The translations under genes and the position numbers were made by a program. The notes under the pieces are model-generated. The model saw only the letters and a list, made by a program, of their open reading frames with translations, did no database searches and was not told the origin of the DNA. Positions 10,372 to 19,741 of a DNA stretch of 64,000 bases are shown here, piece after piece (positions within the stretch are counted from its first letter, which is position 1; each line of letters opens with the position of its first letter). The DNA comes from Clostridia bacterium (GTDB lineage Bacteria; Bacillota; Clostridia; Lachnospirales; CAG-274): NCBI GenBank assembly GCA_030524425.1, contig JAUNGN010000008.1, positions 2,689 through 66,688 of the forward strand. The letters run 5' to 3'.

Positions 10372-10391
10372 TATAAAAAGAAGGTGATTTA

Positions 10392-11156
10392 ATGAAAATA
10401 GAGCTTTGCCAGACTAACATAATTTGGGAGGATAAAAACGCCAACCTCTCAAAGGCTGAAAAAATAATGGAAAACAGCAGTGCAGATATTATACTTTTTC
10501 CTGAAATGAGCTTTACAGGCTTTTCCATGAATACAGACATTACAGGAGAAAATGACGGCTTTACCGTAAGCTTTATAAAAAACCTTGCAGTAAAATATAA
10601 CAAAACCGCAGGCTTCGGCTGGGTATATAAAAGCAGCGGAAAAGCCGAGAATCACTATACCTTTTTAAACAGCAAGGGAGAAGTTTTATCGGACTATGTT
10701 AAAATTCATCCATTTAGCTTCAGCGGTGAAGATAACTATTTTAAAAGGGGGAACTGTATTAATATATTTAAATATATGGACTTTAATATATGCAGTTTTA
10801 TATGCTACGATTTAAGATTTCCCGAAATATTTCAAATAGCATCTAAAAGGGCTGATATTATAACTGTAGCCGCTAACTGGCCCGAAAAAAGAAAAGAACA
10901 CTGGAAAACTCTTCTTAGAGCAAGGGCAATTGAGAATATGTGCTATATTCTTGCCGTAAACTGTGTGGGAAATACGGGAGGACTTGATTACAGCGGTGAC
11001 AGCTGTGTAATTAACCCTAACGGTGATATAATTGAAATGCTTAGTGATATCGAAGGCAGTATTACTGCTGAAATAAATAACGATACGGCACAATACAGAA
11101 AAAATTTTCCCGTTAAAAATGACAGGCAAGAAAAAATGTATAAATTATGGTATTAA
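10392..11156 (+). CDS. Carbon-nitrogen hydrolase (nitrilase superfamily, omega-amidase-like)
   Basis: 254 residues with the complete Glu-Lys-Cys triad of the superfamily: FPEMSFTGF (Glu about 36), YVKIHPFS (Lys about 101) and ICYDLRFPE (Cys about 136). The short length and the DLRFPE context resemble the Nit2/omega-amidase branch, which hydrolyses alpha-ketoglutaramate-type omega-amides in metabolite repair. Other small amides are possible. ATG 10392 follows AGAAGGTG. It is a single-gene unit with its own promoter and terminator, flanked by a divergent GH13 gene. Confidence 0.9.
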   Translation: MKIELCQTNIIWEDKNANLSKAEKIMENSSADIILFPEMSFTGFSMNTDITGENDGFTVSFIKNLAVKYNKTAGFGWVYKSSGKAENHYTFLNSKGEVLSDYVKIHPFSFSGEDNYFKRGNCINIFKYMDFNICSFICYDLRFPEIFQIASKRADIITVAANWPEKRKEHWKTLLRARAIENMCYILAVNCVGNTGGLDYSGDSCVINPNGDIIEMLSDIEGSITAEINNDTAQYRKNFPVKNDRQEKMYKLWY

Positions 11157-11181
11157 AAAAACTCCTGAAAGGAGTTTTTTT
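11157..11181 (+). terminator. Terminator of the C-N hydrolase gene
   Basis: ACTCCT / AGGAGT stem with a GAA loop and flanking A-run / T-run, directly after the stop codon. Confidence 0.88.
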
Positions 11182-11305
11182 AATGCAGATAATTAACATT
11201 TACTCTCCCCAAAATTCATATCCTATAAACTCTATCATATTATTAACCCTTTTGCTTCAAAAACCATTGTGTCGTTTTATATCCTATTTTGTCGCCGAAA
11301 TGCCG

Positions 11306-11334
11306 TTGAATACCGCCTCTGACTAAATTATCAT
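11306..11334 (+). promoter_or_regulatory. Possible promoter of the YHYH-domain gene
   Basis: TTGAAT and TATCAT with 17 bases between them, 33 bases before the ATG at 11367. The -10 is imperfect, so this is a weak call. Confidence 0.4.
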
Positions 11335-11366
11335 TAATATATAAACTACAAAAGGGAGGTTTTTAT

Positions 11367-12263
11367 ATGAAACTCAAAAAAATATTGTCAATAGCTATGG
11401 CTCTTTTAATGTGTGCCTGCCCCGTCTACGGACACTCAGGCAGAACAGACAGCAGAGGAGGTCATCGTGACAACAAAAATGCCAGCGGTTTAGGATATTA
11501 CCACTACCACTGCGGCGGACACCCCGCTCATCTCCACACTAACGGAGTATGCCCATATGCAGGAGGTTATTCAGGCAGTTCATCAGGCTCATCTTCTTCC
11601 GCTTCAAGCTCTTCAGCCCCGGCAAAGCCTGATCCAAACAGAAATAACGTATATCTTATGCACACAATGCCCCAAATGACTGTAGGCGAAAGTTTTGCAG
11701 CTGATGCCGTATCAAATAATCAGAGTGCAGCTCTTAAATGGTCATCAAGCAATACCAATGTTGCCACAGTTGACAGCTCAACGGGAATGGTAACAGCTAA
11801 AGGCATAGGTACAGCCGTAATTACTGTAACCAACGGTTATAAAAGCGCCTCCTATACTCTAAGCTGTAAGGGCTATATATCTTACACAAATAAAGAGGCT
11901 AAAATTAACGGTGAAAAAATACAGCTCTATTCCTATAATAACGAAATTTATGTTCTTTGCAATGACTTAAATAATTACGGCTTTGATGCAAGCTTTACAA
12001 GAAATGAAACAAGCTCCCTTGTAAACATATCAAGAAACAGCTCCAAGGAGGTTACGCCAAATAATGTTACAGCCTATCCTGAGGGTAAAATAGCTTATGT
12101 GGTTAATCCTACCTCAATAAATGTTATATGCGGCAGCAACACGGCTTACAGCAAATCAGTAAACGGTGACGGCAGAATGTTTGTTGCCTTTGACTCCCTT
12201 GCGGCCTTCGGCAGTATTGCAAGAAATGATTATGACAACAGCATTGAACTTAAGTTAAGCTGA
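11367..12263 (+). CDS. Secreted YHYH-motif protein with Ig-like (BIG2) domain
   Basis: 298 residues. A signal peptide (about 1-22) precedes a His-rich segment with HSGRTDSRGGHRDNK, GYYHYHCGGHPAHLH and a Cys, the pattern called a YHYH domain. After a Ser-rich linker (about 70-88) comes a bacterial Ig-like group 2 domain with ALKWSSSNTNVATVD and GTAVITVT. The C-terminus (about 175-298, ending FDSLAAFGSIARNDYDNSIEL) resembles the copper amine oxidase N-terminal-like stalk domain common in clostridial surface proteins. The histidine cluster may bind metal; function is unknown. The GGGAGG ribosome binding site is good. No wall-anchor motif is seen. Confidence 0.8.
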   Translation: MKLKKILSIAMALLMCACPVYGHSGRTDSRGGHRDNKNASGLGYYHYHCGGHPAHLHTNGVCPYAGGYSGSSSGSSSSASSSSAPAKPDPNRNNVYLMHTMPQMTVGESFAADAVSNNQSAALKWSSSNTNVATVDSSTGMVTAKGIGTAVITVTNGYKSASYTLSCKGYISYTNKEAKINGEKIQLYSYNNEIYVLCNDLNNYGFDASFTRNETSSLVNISRNSSKEVTPNNVTAYPEGKIAYVVNPTSINVICGSNTAYSKSVNGDGRMFVAFDSLAAFGSIARNDYDNSIELKLS

Positions 12264-12291
12264 AACATAATTTATTCCCGTAAAATCAAAA

Positions 12292-12318
12292 CCCCGGCAT
12301 AAAATGCCGGGGAAATTT
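12292..12318. terminator. Bidirectional terminator between the YHYH gene and the polysaccharide cluster
   Basis: A perfect 9-bp GC-rich stem (CCCCGGCAT / ATGCCGGGG, 12292-12300 with 12304-12312) and a 3-base loop. A T-rich run follows on the plus strand and TTTTGATTTT on the minus strand. It ends the ten-gene minus-strand cluster as well as the YHYH gene. Confidence 0.88.
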
Positions 12319-13050
12319 TTATTTGCCGAATAGTTTATTTCTTATAACCACAAGCATAAAAAGAGGCAGCTGCAGCATTCTTACAAACCTGGAAGGCTGT
12401 GTTATAAGTCTGTAAAACCACTCCAAATTATGATTAATAAAGAAGTCCGGTGCACGCTTAACACTTCCGCTTAAAACATCAAGGCTGCCGCCTACACCAA
12501 TAGCCAGCTTTATGTTAAGCTCCCTTATATGGTTATAAATCCACTTTTCCTGCCTTGGAAATCCTATTCCCACAAGAAGAAGGTCAGGCTTAAGCTCATT
12601 TATTTCAGCAATTATTTCTTTCTCTCTTTCCTTATCAAAATATCCGTTTGCGGTACCTGTTATTTTAAGTCCCTTATACTTAGCCTCCATAGCCTTTTTT
12701 GCCTCATCAGCCACTCCCGGAGCACTGCCGAAGAAATAGGCAGTCTTGTCCATGTCCTTCATTCTGTCAAAAAGCTCCTGTATAAGGTCACAGCCTGCAA
12801 CTCTGTACTTAATAGGATTGGATGTAAACTTTGAACCATATATAATACCTATTCCGTCAGGTATATTCATTGTGCTTGAGTTTAGAACCTCCATAAACTC
12901 TCTGTCTTTCCTTGCCTCCATAACCATTTCAGGATTAGGCGTAAATATCATTGACTTTCCGTTATTATTCAAATAAGAAACACCTCTGTCGACAGCCTCC
13001 TCAGGAGTTATGTCAGCAAAGGGCACTCCCAGAATTTTACATATACTCAT
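12319..13050 (-). CDS. WecG/TagA/CpsF-family glycosyltransferase
   Basis: 243 residues of the GT26 family, which includes TagA (ManNAc transfer to undecaprenyl-PP-GlcNAc in wall teichoic acid) and WecG. Family motifs are FTPNPEMVMEARKD with the catalytic-region Asn/Glu, IPDGIGIIYGSK, VGIGFPRQEKWI and GVGGSLDVLSG. The C-terminal hydrophobic/basic tail (about 210-243) fits membrane association. It is the last gene of the polysaccharide cluster and probably adds an early sugar of the lipid-linked repeat. AGGTAG precedes ATG 13050. Confidence 0.92.
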   Translation of the reverse strand: MSICKILGVPFADITPEEAVDRGVSYLNNNGKSMIFTPNPEMVMEARKDREFMEVLNSSTMNIPDGIGIIYGSKFTSNPIKYRVAGCDLIQELFDRMKDMDKTAYFFGSAPGVADEAKKAMEAKYKGLKITGTANGYFDKEREKEIIAEINELKPDLLLVGIGFPRQEKWIYNHIRELNIKLAIGVGGSLDVLSGSVKRAPDFFINHNLEWFYRLITQPSRFVRMLQLPLFMLVVIRNKLFGK

Positions 13051-13087
13051 AAAACTACCTCATTAAAACCGCATAACATAATTAAAT

Positions 13088-13543
13088 CTATTGTATTGTA
13101 TAGCTTCCCTTAACCAAAAACCATGCCGCTTCCGTTACCTTAAAACCTCTGCCGTCATCTCTCGGTATAATTGCAAGATGGTTAAGAGCTGCACTATGTC
13201 CATTATAAAGTGCCTGACCGGTGGTAGCATCAGTAATGCCCTCGCTGCCGCTTAAAACAACATTTGCCTTGCCTGCTCTTAATATCATTTCAGTACCTTC
13301 ACCGCCTATAATAGTCTTGCCCACAGCAACACTTACAGGTGTAAATGATGCACCGGCAGATACAGATGCACTGCCTGAAGAACTCTGACCAATCTTAGCC
13401 AAAACCTGTTCAATCTTATCATCAACATAGCTCTTTGAAACAAGAGGATCAGACTCAGAGCCTGCGTCGGCAGCATAAACACTGCCCATTACCATAACTA
13501 CACTTGCAATAACACTTAATAAACCAATCAGAAATCTTTTCAT
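13088..13543 (-). CDS. Small secreted protein of unknown function, coupled to csaB
   Basis: 151 residues. A signal peptide (about 1-25, ending VYAADA) precedes DPLVSKSYVDDKIEQVL, a short possible coiled coil, a Ser-rich stretch and a compact domain of about 85 residues with GKTIIGGEGTEMILRAGKA. I recognise no enzyme motif. The ATG overlaps the csaB stop (ATGA, four bases), so it is translationally coupled to csaB. From memory, small secreted proteins of this kind recur beside csaB in Clostridia. That points to a role in the export or wall attachment of the polymer, but this is inference. Confidence 0.75.
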   Translation of the reverse strand: MKRFLIGLLSVIASVVMVMGSVYAADAGSESDPLVSKSYVDDKIEQVLAKIGQSSSGSASVSAGASFTPVSVAVGKTIIGGEGTEMILRAGKANVVLSGSEGITDATTGQALYNGHSAALNHLAIIPRDDGRGFKVTEAAWFLVKGSYTIQ

Positions 13544-14676
13544 TTTCTTTTTCTCTCCTTTTCTTTTCTGATAGTGTCAATCAGCTGTGCAAGAAGTATA
13601 TCATTCTCATCAGCCTTACTTGTCATCATATCAGCCTTACTCTTTAATACACCTTTGTATCTATTCATATTTTCAAATATATCCATTGTAATGGACGTTA
13701 TTTTATCACTGTCAAGCTTTTCCTTCCTTACATCTCCACCTTCAGGCATATCAAGCTCCTTAAGATAATACTCAATCTTAGGGTCGTAAATAATGCCCAC
13801 CATAGGAATATTCTTAACAGCGGCAAAAATAAGTGTGTGCAGTCTCATACTGACCATGGCATCAACTCTGCCTACAATACCTAAAATTTCGGCAGGTGTA
13901 TATCTGCTTGTCAGAATATATGACTTATTCTTCATCATTGAAGAAACTTTTTTAGAAATTGCAATATCACCGGGGAACTGCATAGGAATAAAAATTATTT
14001 CCTTGCCCGTATCGGCAATATTATCACAGGCCTTTGCAAGCTTTGAGATATAATCCTCCCCAAATTTAGCCTTTGACCATGCCCTTACGGATATTCCCAC
14101 TCTTTTCCTGCCTCTTTCCTCAAATCCCTCAGCCCTGAGAAGTTCCTCAGCTCTTTCATCGGTTATACTCTGAAGCTTAAAGGCAGCATCAGCAGTAACA
14201 GTTACATTGGGATTGCTTACGCCAAGACTTCTTAAATCCGCCTCAGAAAGCTTTTCTCTGAGAGTAATAACATCAACGGTATTAATAACAGTACGCACAA
14301 GACTCTGATTAAATTTTCCCGTAACAGGACCAATACCGTTAGCATAGAGCATAACCCTTTTCCCGAAAAGTTTTGCAAGCTTTATAATACTCAAATAGTA
14401 AATCAGTGAACGGGTGCTTGTACCATTCTGCAAAAGAGTACCTCCCCCGCTTAACATAATATCACTATTTTTAATAGCAGACACTACCTGAAAAACATTA
14501 AAGCGTTGAACAGACTTTATACCATATTCAGTTTTTGTAAATTCAGGCTTGTGACTAAGAGCAGTAATGTCAATATCTCCCGCAAGACACCTTATATTAG
14601 TAGTCATTGCCTTAAGTATTGCCTCATCACCACAGTTTCCAAAGCCATGATAGCCTGCTATTAACAGCTTAATCAT
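13540..14676 (-). CDS. csaB: Polysaccharide pyruvyl transferase CsaB
   Basis: 378 residues starting KLLIAGYHGFGNCGDEAIL, the signature of the polysaccharide pyruvyl transferase family, with SGGGTLLQNGTSTRSL, ANGIGPV and the C-terminal SMRLHTLIFA. CsaB adds ketal pyruvate to the secondary cell wall polysaccharide. In Bacillus anthracis and relatives that pyruvate is what SLH domains bind, so this gene is directly relevant to the SLH-bearing esterase at 25911. It sits inside the ten-gene polysaccharide cluster, 25 bases after the O-antigen-ligase-like gene, and overlaps the following gene by four bases. Confidence 0.95.
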   Translation of the reverse strand: MIKLLIAGYHGFGNCGDEAILKAMTTNIRCLAGDIDITALSHKPEFTKTEYGIKSVQRFNVFQVVSAIKNSDIMLSGGGTLLQNGTSTRSLIYYLSIIKLAKLFGKRVMLYANGIGPVTGKFNQSLVRTVINTVDVITLREKLSEADLRSLGVSNPNVTVTADAAFKLQSITDERAEELLRAEGFEERGRKRVGISVRAWSKAKFGEDYISKLAKACDNIADTGKEIIFIPMQFPGDIAISKKVSSMMKNKSYILTSRYTPAEILGIVGRVDAMVSMRLHTLIFAAVKNIPMVGIIYDPKIEYYLKELDMPEGGDVRKEKLDSDKITSITMDIFENMNRYKGVLKSKADMMTSKADENDILLAQLIDTIRKEKERKRK

Positions 14677-14701
14677 AACCTTACCTCCAATTAATATTGG
14701 A

Positions 14702-16072
14702 TTAATTATTTACTTTATTAAATTCATAGTACCAAATATTCATAACCACAGCAGCAAATGTCCAGAAAAGACTTGTCATCATAGGCACTTCAAAAACATT
14801 TTCAACAAAATTATGGGCAATTACACCGCAAAGACCTGCCATAATACCTGTAGTAAGCTCTCTTGACAATTTTGTAGAAGCTATCTTAATTGTCCTGAAA
14901 CCGTTTACAATAACAGAATAAATAAGCACGGCAAAGGCAGAAAAGCCTGCAATACCCGATTCAACGGCAGTCTTTAGCATATAATTATCCATATAGAAGG
15001 TTTTGACTACCTCTGTATCCACAACTGTCTGCAAATTATGATTCATTGCAACCGCACCGCCGAAATGACCTAAGCCAATACCAAATACAGGCTGATTTGC
15101 AAATATTTTAAGTCCTGTAATCCATCTCACAAGACGTCCGCCCCTTAATGAGGACTCAATATATTCCGGACTTAACATATAACTTATTCTGCTGCCTACG
15201 CTGGGCACTGCGGCAACCAGTATAACTGCACCTATAATACAAGGCACAATAAGCCTTTTATCCTTTAAAAGAACATAAATACCTATTGCAAGGGCAAAGC
15301 CTATCCATGCACCTCTTGAGGAAGTGAACACAAGACTCGCCATCATTAAAAGTGCAATAAGCGCAAACAAAGCCTTCCTCTTCTTATTTTCATTAACAAC
15401 AGCAAGAGAAACTGCCATAGGTATTGCAAGAGTAAGCAAAGAACCGAAAACATTGGGACTTGTGAAAATTGAATATACTCTTGTCCTTACGCCTGCCTCA
15501 TTTTGGTCAACCCATCCTGAAGGCATTTCAACACCGATAATATACTGATATATGCCATGTAAAGCAAGAAGTCCCGTTACAATCACAAAAAATGCAGTTA
15601 CAGTCTTTGCACTTTTCTCTCCCCTTAAAATCTGCAGTACTACAAAATACCACAGCATATACTGCACAATTGCTCTGAATCCTTCAAGAGCAATGCTGAA
15701 ATCCGGAGAATTAATAATAAGGCAAATTAACATAGCCGCTATAAAAATGAAAAGAGGAATATCCATTGGAGAGGTCTTAAAGCCCTGATCCTTACGGTTT
15801 GTAATCCACTTAAATATCCACAGCATAACAAGCAATATCAGAAAAAGCTCGTCCCACACACTGCCCAAAAAACCGCTGAATACCCTAAGCAGTGTATCAA
15901 TCACACCAAAGGCAGCAAGCACAAATACCGCAGCCTCATACCTTGACAGCACAACACATACTCCAGCCGCCACTGCCACAAGAGCAAGAGGGGCAGCAGG
16001 ACCAAGAGTTCCGCAGCCAAGACCTAACAGCAAACCTATTAATACAATTAAAACAACATTCTTGTTATTCAA
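14702..16072 (-). CDS. O-antigen ligase/polymerase-family membrane protein
   Basis: 456 residues with about ten to twelve hydrophobic segments and a large loop near 300-345. The Wzy_C-type core GAWIGFALAIGIYVLL and the following FGIGLGHFGGAV with the downstream MNHNLQ His are typical of O-antigen ligase/polymerase proteins. It probably polymerises the surface polysaccharide at the outer membrane face. The start is TTG at 16072 preceded by GGTGG; no ATG lies in frame before the first membrane segments, so the unusual start is likely real. Only 11 bases separate it from the upstream gene. Confidence 0.87.
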   Translation of the reverse strand: MNNKNVVLIVLIGLLLGLGCGTLGPAAPLALVAVAAGVCVVLSRYEAAVFVLAAFGVIDTLLRVFSGFLGSVWDELFLILLVMLWIFKWITNRKDQGFKTSPMDIPLFIFIAAMLICLIINSPDFSIALEGFRAIVQYMLWYFVVLQILRGEKSAKTVTAFFVIVTGLLALHGIYQYIIGVEMPSGWVDQNEAGVRTRVYSIFTSPNVFGSLLTLAIPMAVSLAVVNENKKRKALFALIALLMMASLVFTSSRGAWIGFALAIGIYVLLKDKRLIVPCIIGAVILVAAVPSVGSRISYMLSPEYIESSLRGGRLVRWITGLKIFANQPVFGIGLGHFGGAVAMNHNLQTVVDTEVVKTFYMDNYMLKTAVESGIAGFSAFAVLIYSVIVNGFRTIKIASTKLSRELTTGIMAGLCGVIAHNFVENVFEVPMMTSLFWTFAAVVMNIWYYEFNKVNN

Positions 16073-16083
16073 AAAACCACCAA

Positions 16084-16635
16084 CTATCTGATTAAATCAA
16101 TAAAACCTGATATTACCTTAAATAATGCACTGCTTTTAACATAAGAGCCGCAGGAGGCAGCCGCCACAAATACAAAACCAACGACAAATACACCCCAGCA
16201 TATTGCCATATTAACAGGAGAAACTCCGCCTGTCAGAATAAGAGAAATAATACTGCCAACAGGAATACTCATAAACAAAATTCCAAAACCATACAGCTTT
16301 AACTCGGCAGGGGATTTAATTGCCTTATAAACCTTTGCGGAAAAAGCACTGCCCTCAAGCCATTTTGAACCAATACTGTTAACAGAACCAAAAAGCCTGT
16401 CAAAAAGTCCTGCTATTGCCATTATAAGTCTGTAAATAAGACTTTGTCTGTAATAAGGCTTTTTATTGGCATAGCGTGATAACACACTATATGTCTTGCT
16501 GTCCTTAAAGCACACAGTGACGGCATTAACCGCAGATTTCACCCTGCTGTTTTCATACCCTGTTATAAATGACTTAAAAACATTTGTAACTGCAGTAATT
16601 ATAAGGCTTTCCTTAAAAGCATTTATTAAGCTCAT
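16084..16635 (-). CDS. Membrane protein of unknown function in the polysaccharide cluster
   Basis: 183 residues. An amphipathic N-terminal region (about 1-90) with basic patches precedes two hydrophobic segments (about 112-135 and 140-162). I recognise no domain. AGGAGTGAC precedes ATG 16635, and the gene lies between DUF4330 and the O-antigen-ligase-like gene on the same strand. A scaffold or partner of the polymerase is possible but unproven. Confidence 0.75.
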   Translation of the reverse strand: MSLINAFKESLIITAVTNVFKSFITGYENSRVKSAVNAVTVCFKDSKTYSVLSRYANKKPYYRQSLIYRLIMAIAGLFDRLFGSVNSIGSKWLEGSAFSAKVYKAIKSPAELKLYGFGILFMSIPVGSIISLILTGGVSPVNMAICWGVFVVGFVFVAAASCGSYVKSSALFKVISGFIDLIR

Positions 16636-16742
16636 AAAGTCACTCCTTTAAACTTTAATAACTAAACGGGAGGCTTTTTAAAACCTCTCATTAACTTATC
16701 CTCAAAAATATGAACAGTCCTTCATTCCCTTAGGCAGGCTAT

Positions 16743-17249
16743 TTATTCTGCCTTAAACTCAATACCTCTGATTTTGGCATTGGCCTCAACAGTCTGAGTC
16801 TTAACAATATAACTGTAGCCTACTCTTGCCTCCTGACCGCCAACCTTAATGGTAATATTGGAGGGGTCAATCTTTTCCTTAATAACAACGGTAACGTCTT
16901 TCCAAAGAGGATGCTCACTGTAAACAGCTTTACCCTCAGAGTTAACGCCAATGTAAGCTGCCGGCTCAACCTTAACATCTACAATTTCAGCATCGGTAAA
17001 TTTTCCGCCTGCGGCAATATGGTCACCAGCCTTTAATGCATCTGCAACTTCAGGCACCTGTAAACTTGCAAAGGCAGTAACATAGCAGTACTGGTCCTCA
17101 CTTGCAGGAGTAAGCCCGTTTGCATTAAGCTTAGATGATGTGAAACGAACAACTACTGCGGCAGCAATAGCTGCAATTAAAACCACAACAACTAAGTCAA
17201 CAATATTCAATTTACCAAACAATTTACCTTTTTCATCAATAAGCTTCAT
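16743..17249 (-). CDS. DUF4330-type single-pass membrane protein
   Basis: 168 residues. The N-terminus LIDEKGKLFGKLNIVDLVVV followed by one membrane segment (about 17-38) is the DUF4330 signature, found in surface-polysaccharide loci of Clostridia. The rest (about 55-168) is an extracytoplasmic beta-rich domain. Its ATG lies immediately after the stop codon of the upstream GT4 gene (no gap), indicating coupled translation. Role unknown; context suggests polymer assembly or export. Confidence 0.85.
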   Translation of the reverse strand: MKLIDEKGKLFGKLNIVDLVVVVLIAAIAAAVVVRFTSSKLNANGLTPASEDQYCYVTAFASLQVPEVADALKAGDHIAAGGKFTDAEIVDVKVEPAAYIGVNSEGKAVYSEHPLWKDVTVVIKEKIDPSNITIKVGGQEARVGYSYIVKTQTVEANAKIRGIEFKAE

Positions 17250-18386
17250 TTATCTGCACTCCTTTATGATTTTTTTGTATATATTAATATGGGTATTAGC
17301 CATAGATTCAACAGAAAAATTATTTATAGCCCTGTTATAAAACTCATTACCCATTTTTAATCTCAGTTCATCATTGCTGCAAAGTTTTTCAAGTCTGTCA
17401 GCAAAGGCATCATAATCTCCCGACGGCACCAAATAACCGCTTTTGCCGTCCTCAATCATTTCCGGTATACCTCCTACTGCCGTTGCCACCGTTGCCTTAC
17501 TCATTCTTGCTCCCTCTAAAAGTGCATAAGGGAAGCTTTCCGAATAAGAGCTTAAGGTATTTACATCAATGTATTTGTAAAAGCTGTTCATTACAACAGA
17601 ATTCATAATCTGACCTGCCATATGAACTCTGTCCTTAAGTCCCTCTTCTTCAACATACTTTTCACAGCTTTCCCACATTTCACCGTCACCAAGCACAATA
17701 AAGTCAATGTTATCACATCTCTTTGCAATAACATTTGCCGCCCTTAGAAAAACATCAACTCCCTTAACGGCAAAAAGTCTTGCCGCAATGCCTACATATT
17801 TTTTATCGGCATTGTATTTTATGTGAAGTCTGTCATAAAAGGCTTCCTTTGAAACAACCTCAAGCTCCGGCTTAAAGTCAATACCGTTATATATAACTTC
17901 AATTCTCTCTTCCTTAAAGCCTCTTTGAACAAGCATATTCTTAAATGCATTTGTTACACAAAGAACATGATTAAAACGCCTTAAAGCAAAGGAATTTATA
18001 GGAGTGTACACCATCTGCTTTCTTGCATTATCCTTAAAGTCAAGCTTATAATCACTGTGAAGAGTAGTTATCATAGGTACCTTAACCCTATGCATAATAA
18101 AAAGTGAAATATAATTTGCCCTTGCACCGTGACAATGCACCAAATCACAGCCGCTGCTGTTAATATAACTGCATATTTTCCTGTTTACGGACAGGTCATA
18201 CCTCCTGCTCTGAGGAATAATGGTTACGGGAATACCAAGCTCCCTTGCCTCCTCAGTAAATATACCCTCCATAATGCAAAGAAGCTCTACATCAATATTA
18301 AGTTTTAATAAATTTTCAAGTAAAGTGAGTACATGGGTTTTAGCTCCCCCTGTATCTCCTCCGCTTATGAAGTGCAGTATTTTCAT
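17250..18386 (-). CDS. GT4-family glycosyltransferase
   Basis: 378 residues with the GT-B fold. The N-terminal half begins ILHFISGGDTGGAKTHVLTL with the acceptor-site glycine loop and contains LVHCHGARANYIS. The C-terminal half has GIAARLFAVKGVDVFL (nucleotide-sugar loop), VLGDGEMWESCEKYV and the Glu-rich ESFPYALLEGARMSKATVA, equivalent to the EX7E motif of retaining GT4 enzymes. It probably adds a hexose or aminosugar to the repeat unit in the cytoplasm. Donor and acceptor cannot be told. Confidence 0.9.
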   Translation of the reverse strand: MKILHFISGGDTGGAKTHVLTLLENLLKLNIDVELLCIMEGIFTEEARELGIPVTIIPQSRRYDLSVNRKICSYINSSGCDLVHCHGARANYISLFIMHRVKVPMITTLHSDYKLDFKDNARKQMVYTPINSFALRRFNHVLCVTNAFKNMLVQRGFKEERIEVIYNGIDFKPELEVVSKEAFYDRLHIKYNADKKYVGIAARLFAVKGVDVFLRAANVIAKRCDNIDFIVLGDGEMWESCEKYVEEEGLKDRVHMAGQIMNSVVMNSFYKYIDVNTLSSYSESFPYALLEGARMSKATVATAVGGIPEMIEDGKSGYLVPSGDYDAFADRLEKLCSNDELRLKMGNEFYNRAINNFSVESMANTHINIYKKIIKECR

Positions 18387-18422
18387 AATAATTCACCGTT
18401 TATTTAAAAAAATTCCGATTAA

Positions 18423-19679
18423 TTAATTTTCATATATTTTATCAAAAACCTGAGCCAGCTTTTCAGTAAGCCTCTTTCTTTCAAAGCCCTCAATTACACC
18501 TCTGTCAGGCTCAAAGTCAAGAGTGCCGTTACACCACCTGTCATAATATTCCTTAATATTTGCCTTAATCTGTGAAATGTCATCAGTGTTGGCAACAATA
18601 CCGATTTTGCTTTCCTTAACCAAATCTGCAGCACAGCCCTCAGGCAAAACAGCAAGGACAGGTCTGTTGGTATTCATATATTCAAATATCTTGCCTGTGT
18701 AAAAAGCATTAGCTCCTCTTCCGCTTCCTTCAATAAGAACAAGCACATCAGCTCCCACCTGATGCTCTATACAGACATTATGAGGCACATAGCCTACAAT
18801 TTCAAAGCTGTCCGTTAAACCAAAGCTGTCAATCTGAGCCTGAAGTTTATCCTTATGATAGTTTCCGATAAGCTTAACCATAAATTTATTACCATCAATT
18901 TTACCCTCTGATTTAAGTTCCTTAAGAGCCTTAAAAAAAGTATCAGGCTTTCTTCTGCCATAAAGGGCTCCGGTATAAACCATTGTAAATCTGTCATTGT
19001 GAGGCTTAACACTGCTGTCAAATCCTTCAAAGTCGGCCTTGTCGTAGCCGTTTGGAATAACAACAAAATTATCCCCGCTTATATTATTGTTTCTTATAAA
19101 GTTTTCCCTCATTACGGGAGTATTTGTAATAAGCATATCAGCAGAAGCAACAACCTTGTGCTCCATATTTTTTTCAATACGGGTTCTTATTGGATTATAG
19201 GGATTGTCGAGGGTATAAGGATTGTTGGTCCACTCATCTCTGAAATCAGCCACCCATTTTATATCAGGTCTTTTCTTTTTGATATAAAGACCCAAAAGGT
19301 GGTCACTGTATGGTGCTGAGGTAGTATAAATAAGGTTAATCTGTCCATCCTTTATAATCCTCAACGCTTCTTTTCTTGTTTTTTTGTACCAGAAATAAGC
19401 AGTATCCGGAATAATAAACTTACCTAAAATCTTTCCCGGTATTCTTAACCTTCCCTGAAGTTCAGGCAGCTCATAAGCCTTTGTTCTGTAAACCTGAGCT
19501 CCCACAGGAATATCCTTTAAAAGAGTTTCATCCTTAAGAGGCATATTTTCTTCCTCTCTTGTAAGCACCACAGGCTCATAATCAAATGCCCTTAAATTCT
19601 TAACAAACTTTACACTTCTCTGTACTCCTGAGCCGCCCATGGGCGGAAACTGATTTGCTATAATTAATACCTTTTTCAT
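18423..19679 (-). CDS. Glycosyltransferase (GT4-like)
   Basis: 418 residues. It begins KKVLIIANQFPPMGGSGVQR, the acceptor-domain loop of GT4-like enzymes, and has TMVYTGALYGRRKPDTF and ANAFYTGKIFEYMNTNRPVL in the donor domain. I chose ATG 19679 (GGTGG eight bases upstream) over the GTG at 19691, which overlaps that ribosome binding site. It is the second of two consecutive transferases in the cluster. The specific sugar is unknown. Confidence 0.88.
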   Translation of the reverse strand: MKKVLIIANQFPPMGGSGVQRSVKFVKNLRAFDYEPVVLTREEENMPLKDETLLKDIPVGAQVYRTKAYELPELQGRLRIPGKILGKFIIPDTAYFWYKKTRKEALRIIKDGQINLIYTTSAPYSDHLLGLYIKKKRPDIKWVADFRDEWTNNPYTLDNPYNPIRTRIEKNMEHKVVASADMLITNTPVMRENFIRNNNISGDNFVVIPNGYDKADFEGFDSSVKPHNDRFTMVYTGALYGRRKPDTFFKALKELKSEGKIDGNKFMVKLIGNYHKDKLQAQIDSFGLTDSFEIVGYVPHNVCIEHQVGADVLVLIEGSGRGANAFYTGKIFEYMNTNRPVLAVLPEGCAADLVKESKIGIVANTDDISQIKANIKEYYDRWCNGTLDFEPDRGVIEGFERKRLTEKLAQVFDKIYEN

Positions 19680-19741
19680 AAAATAATCCACCGTTTTACT
19701 TAATCCCTAAGAATATATCAGGACAATTATTTTCTGTCCCT

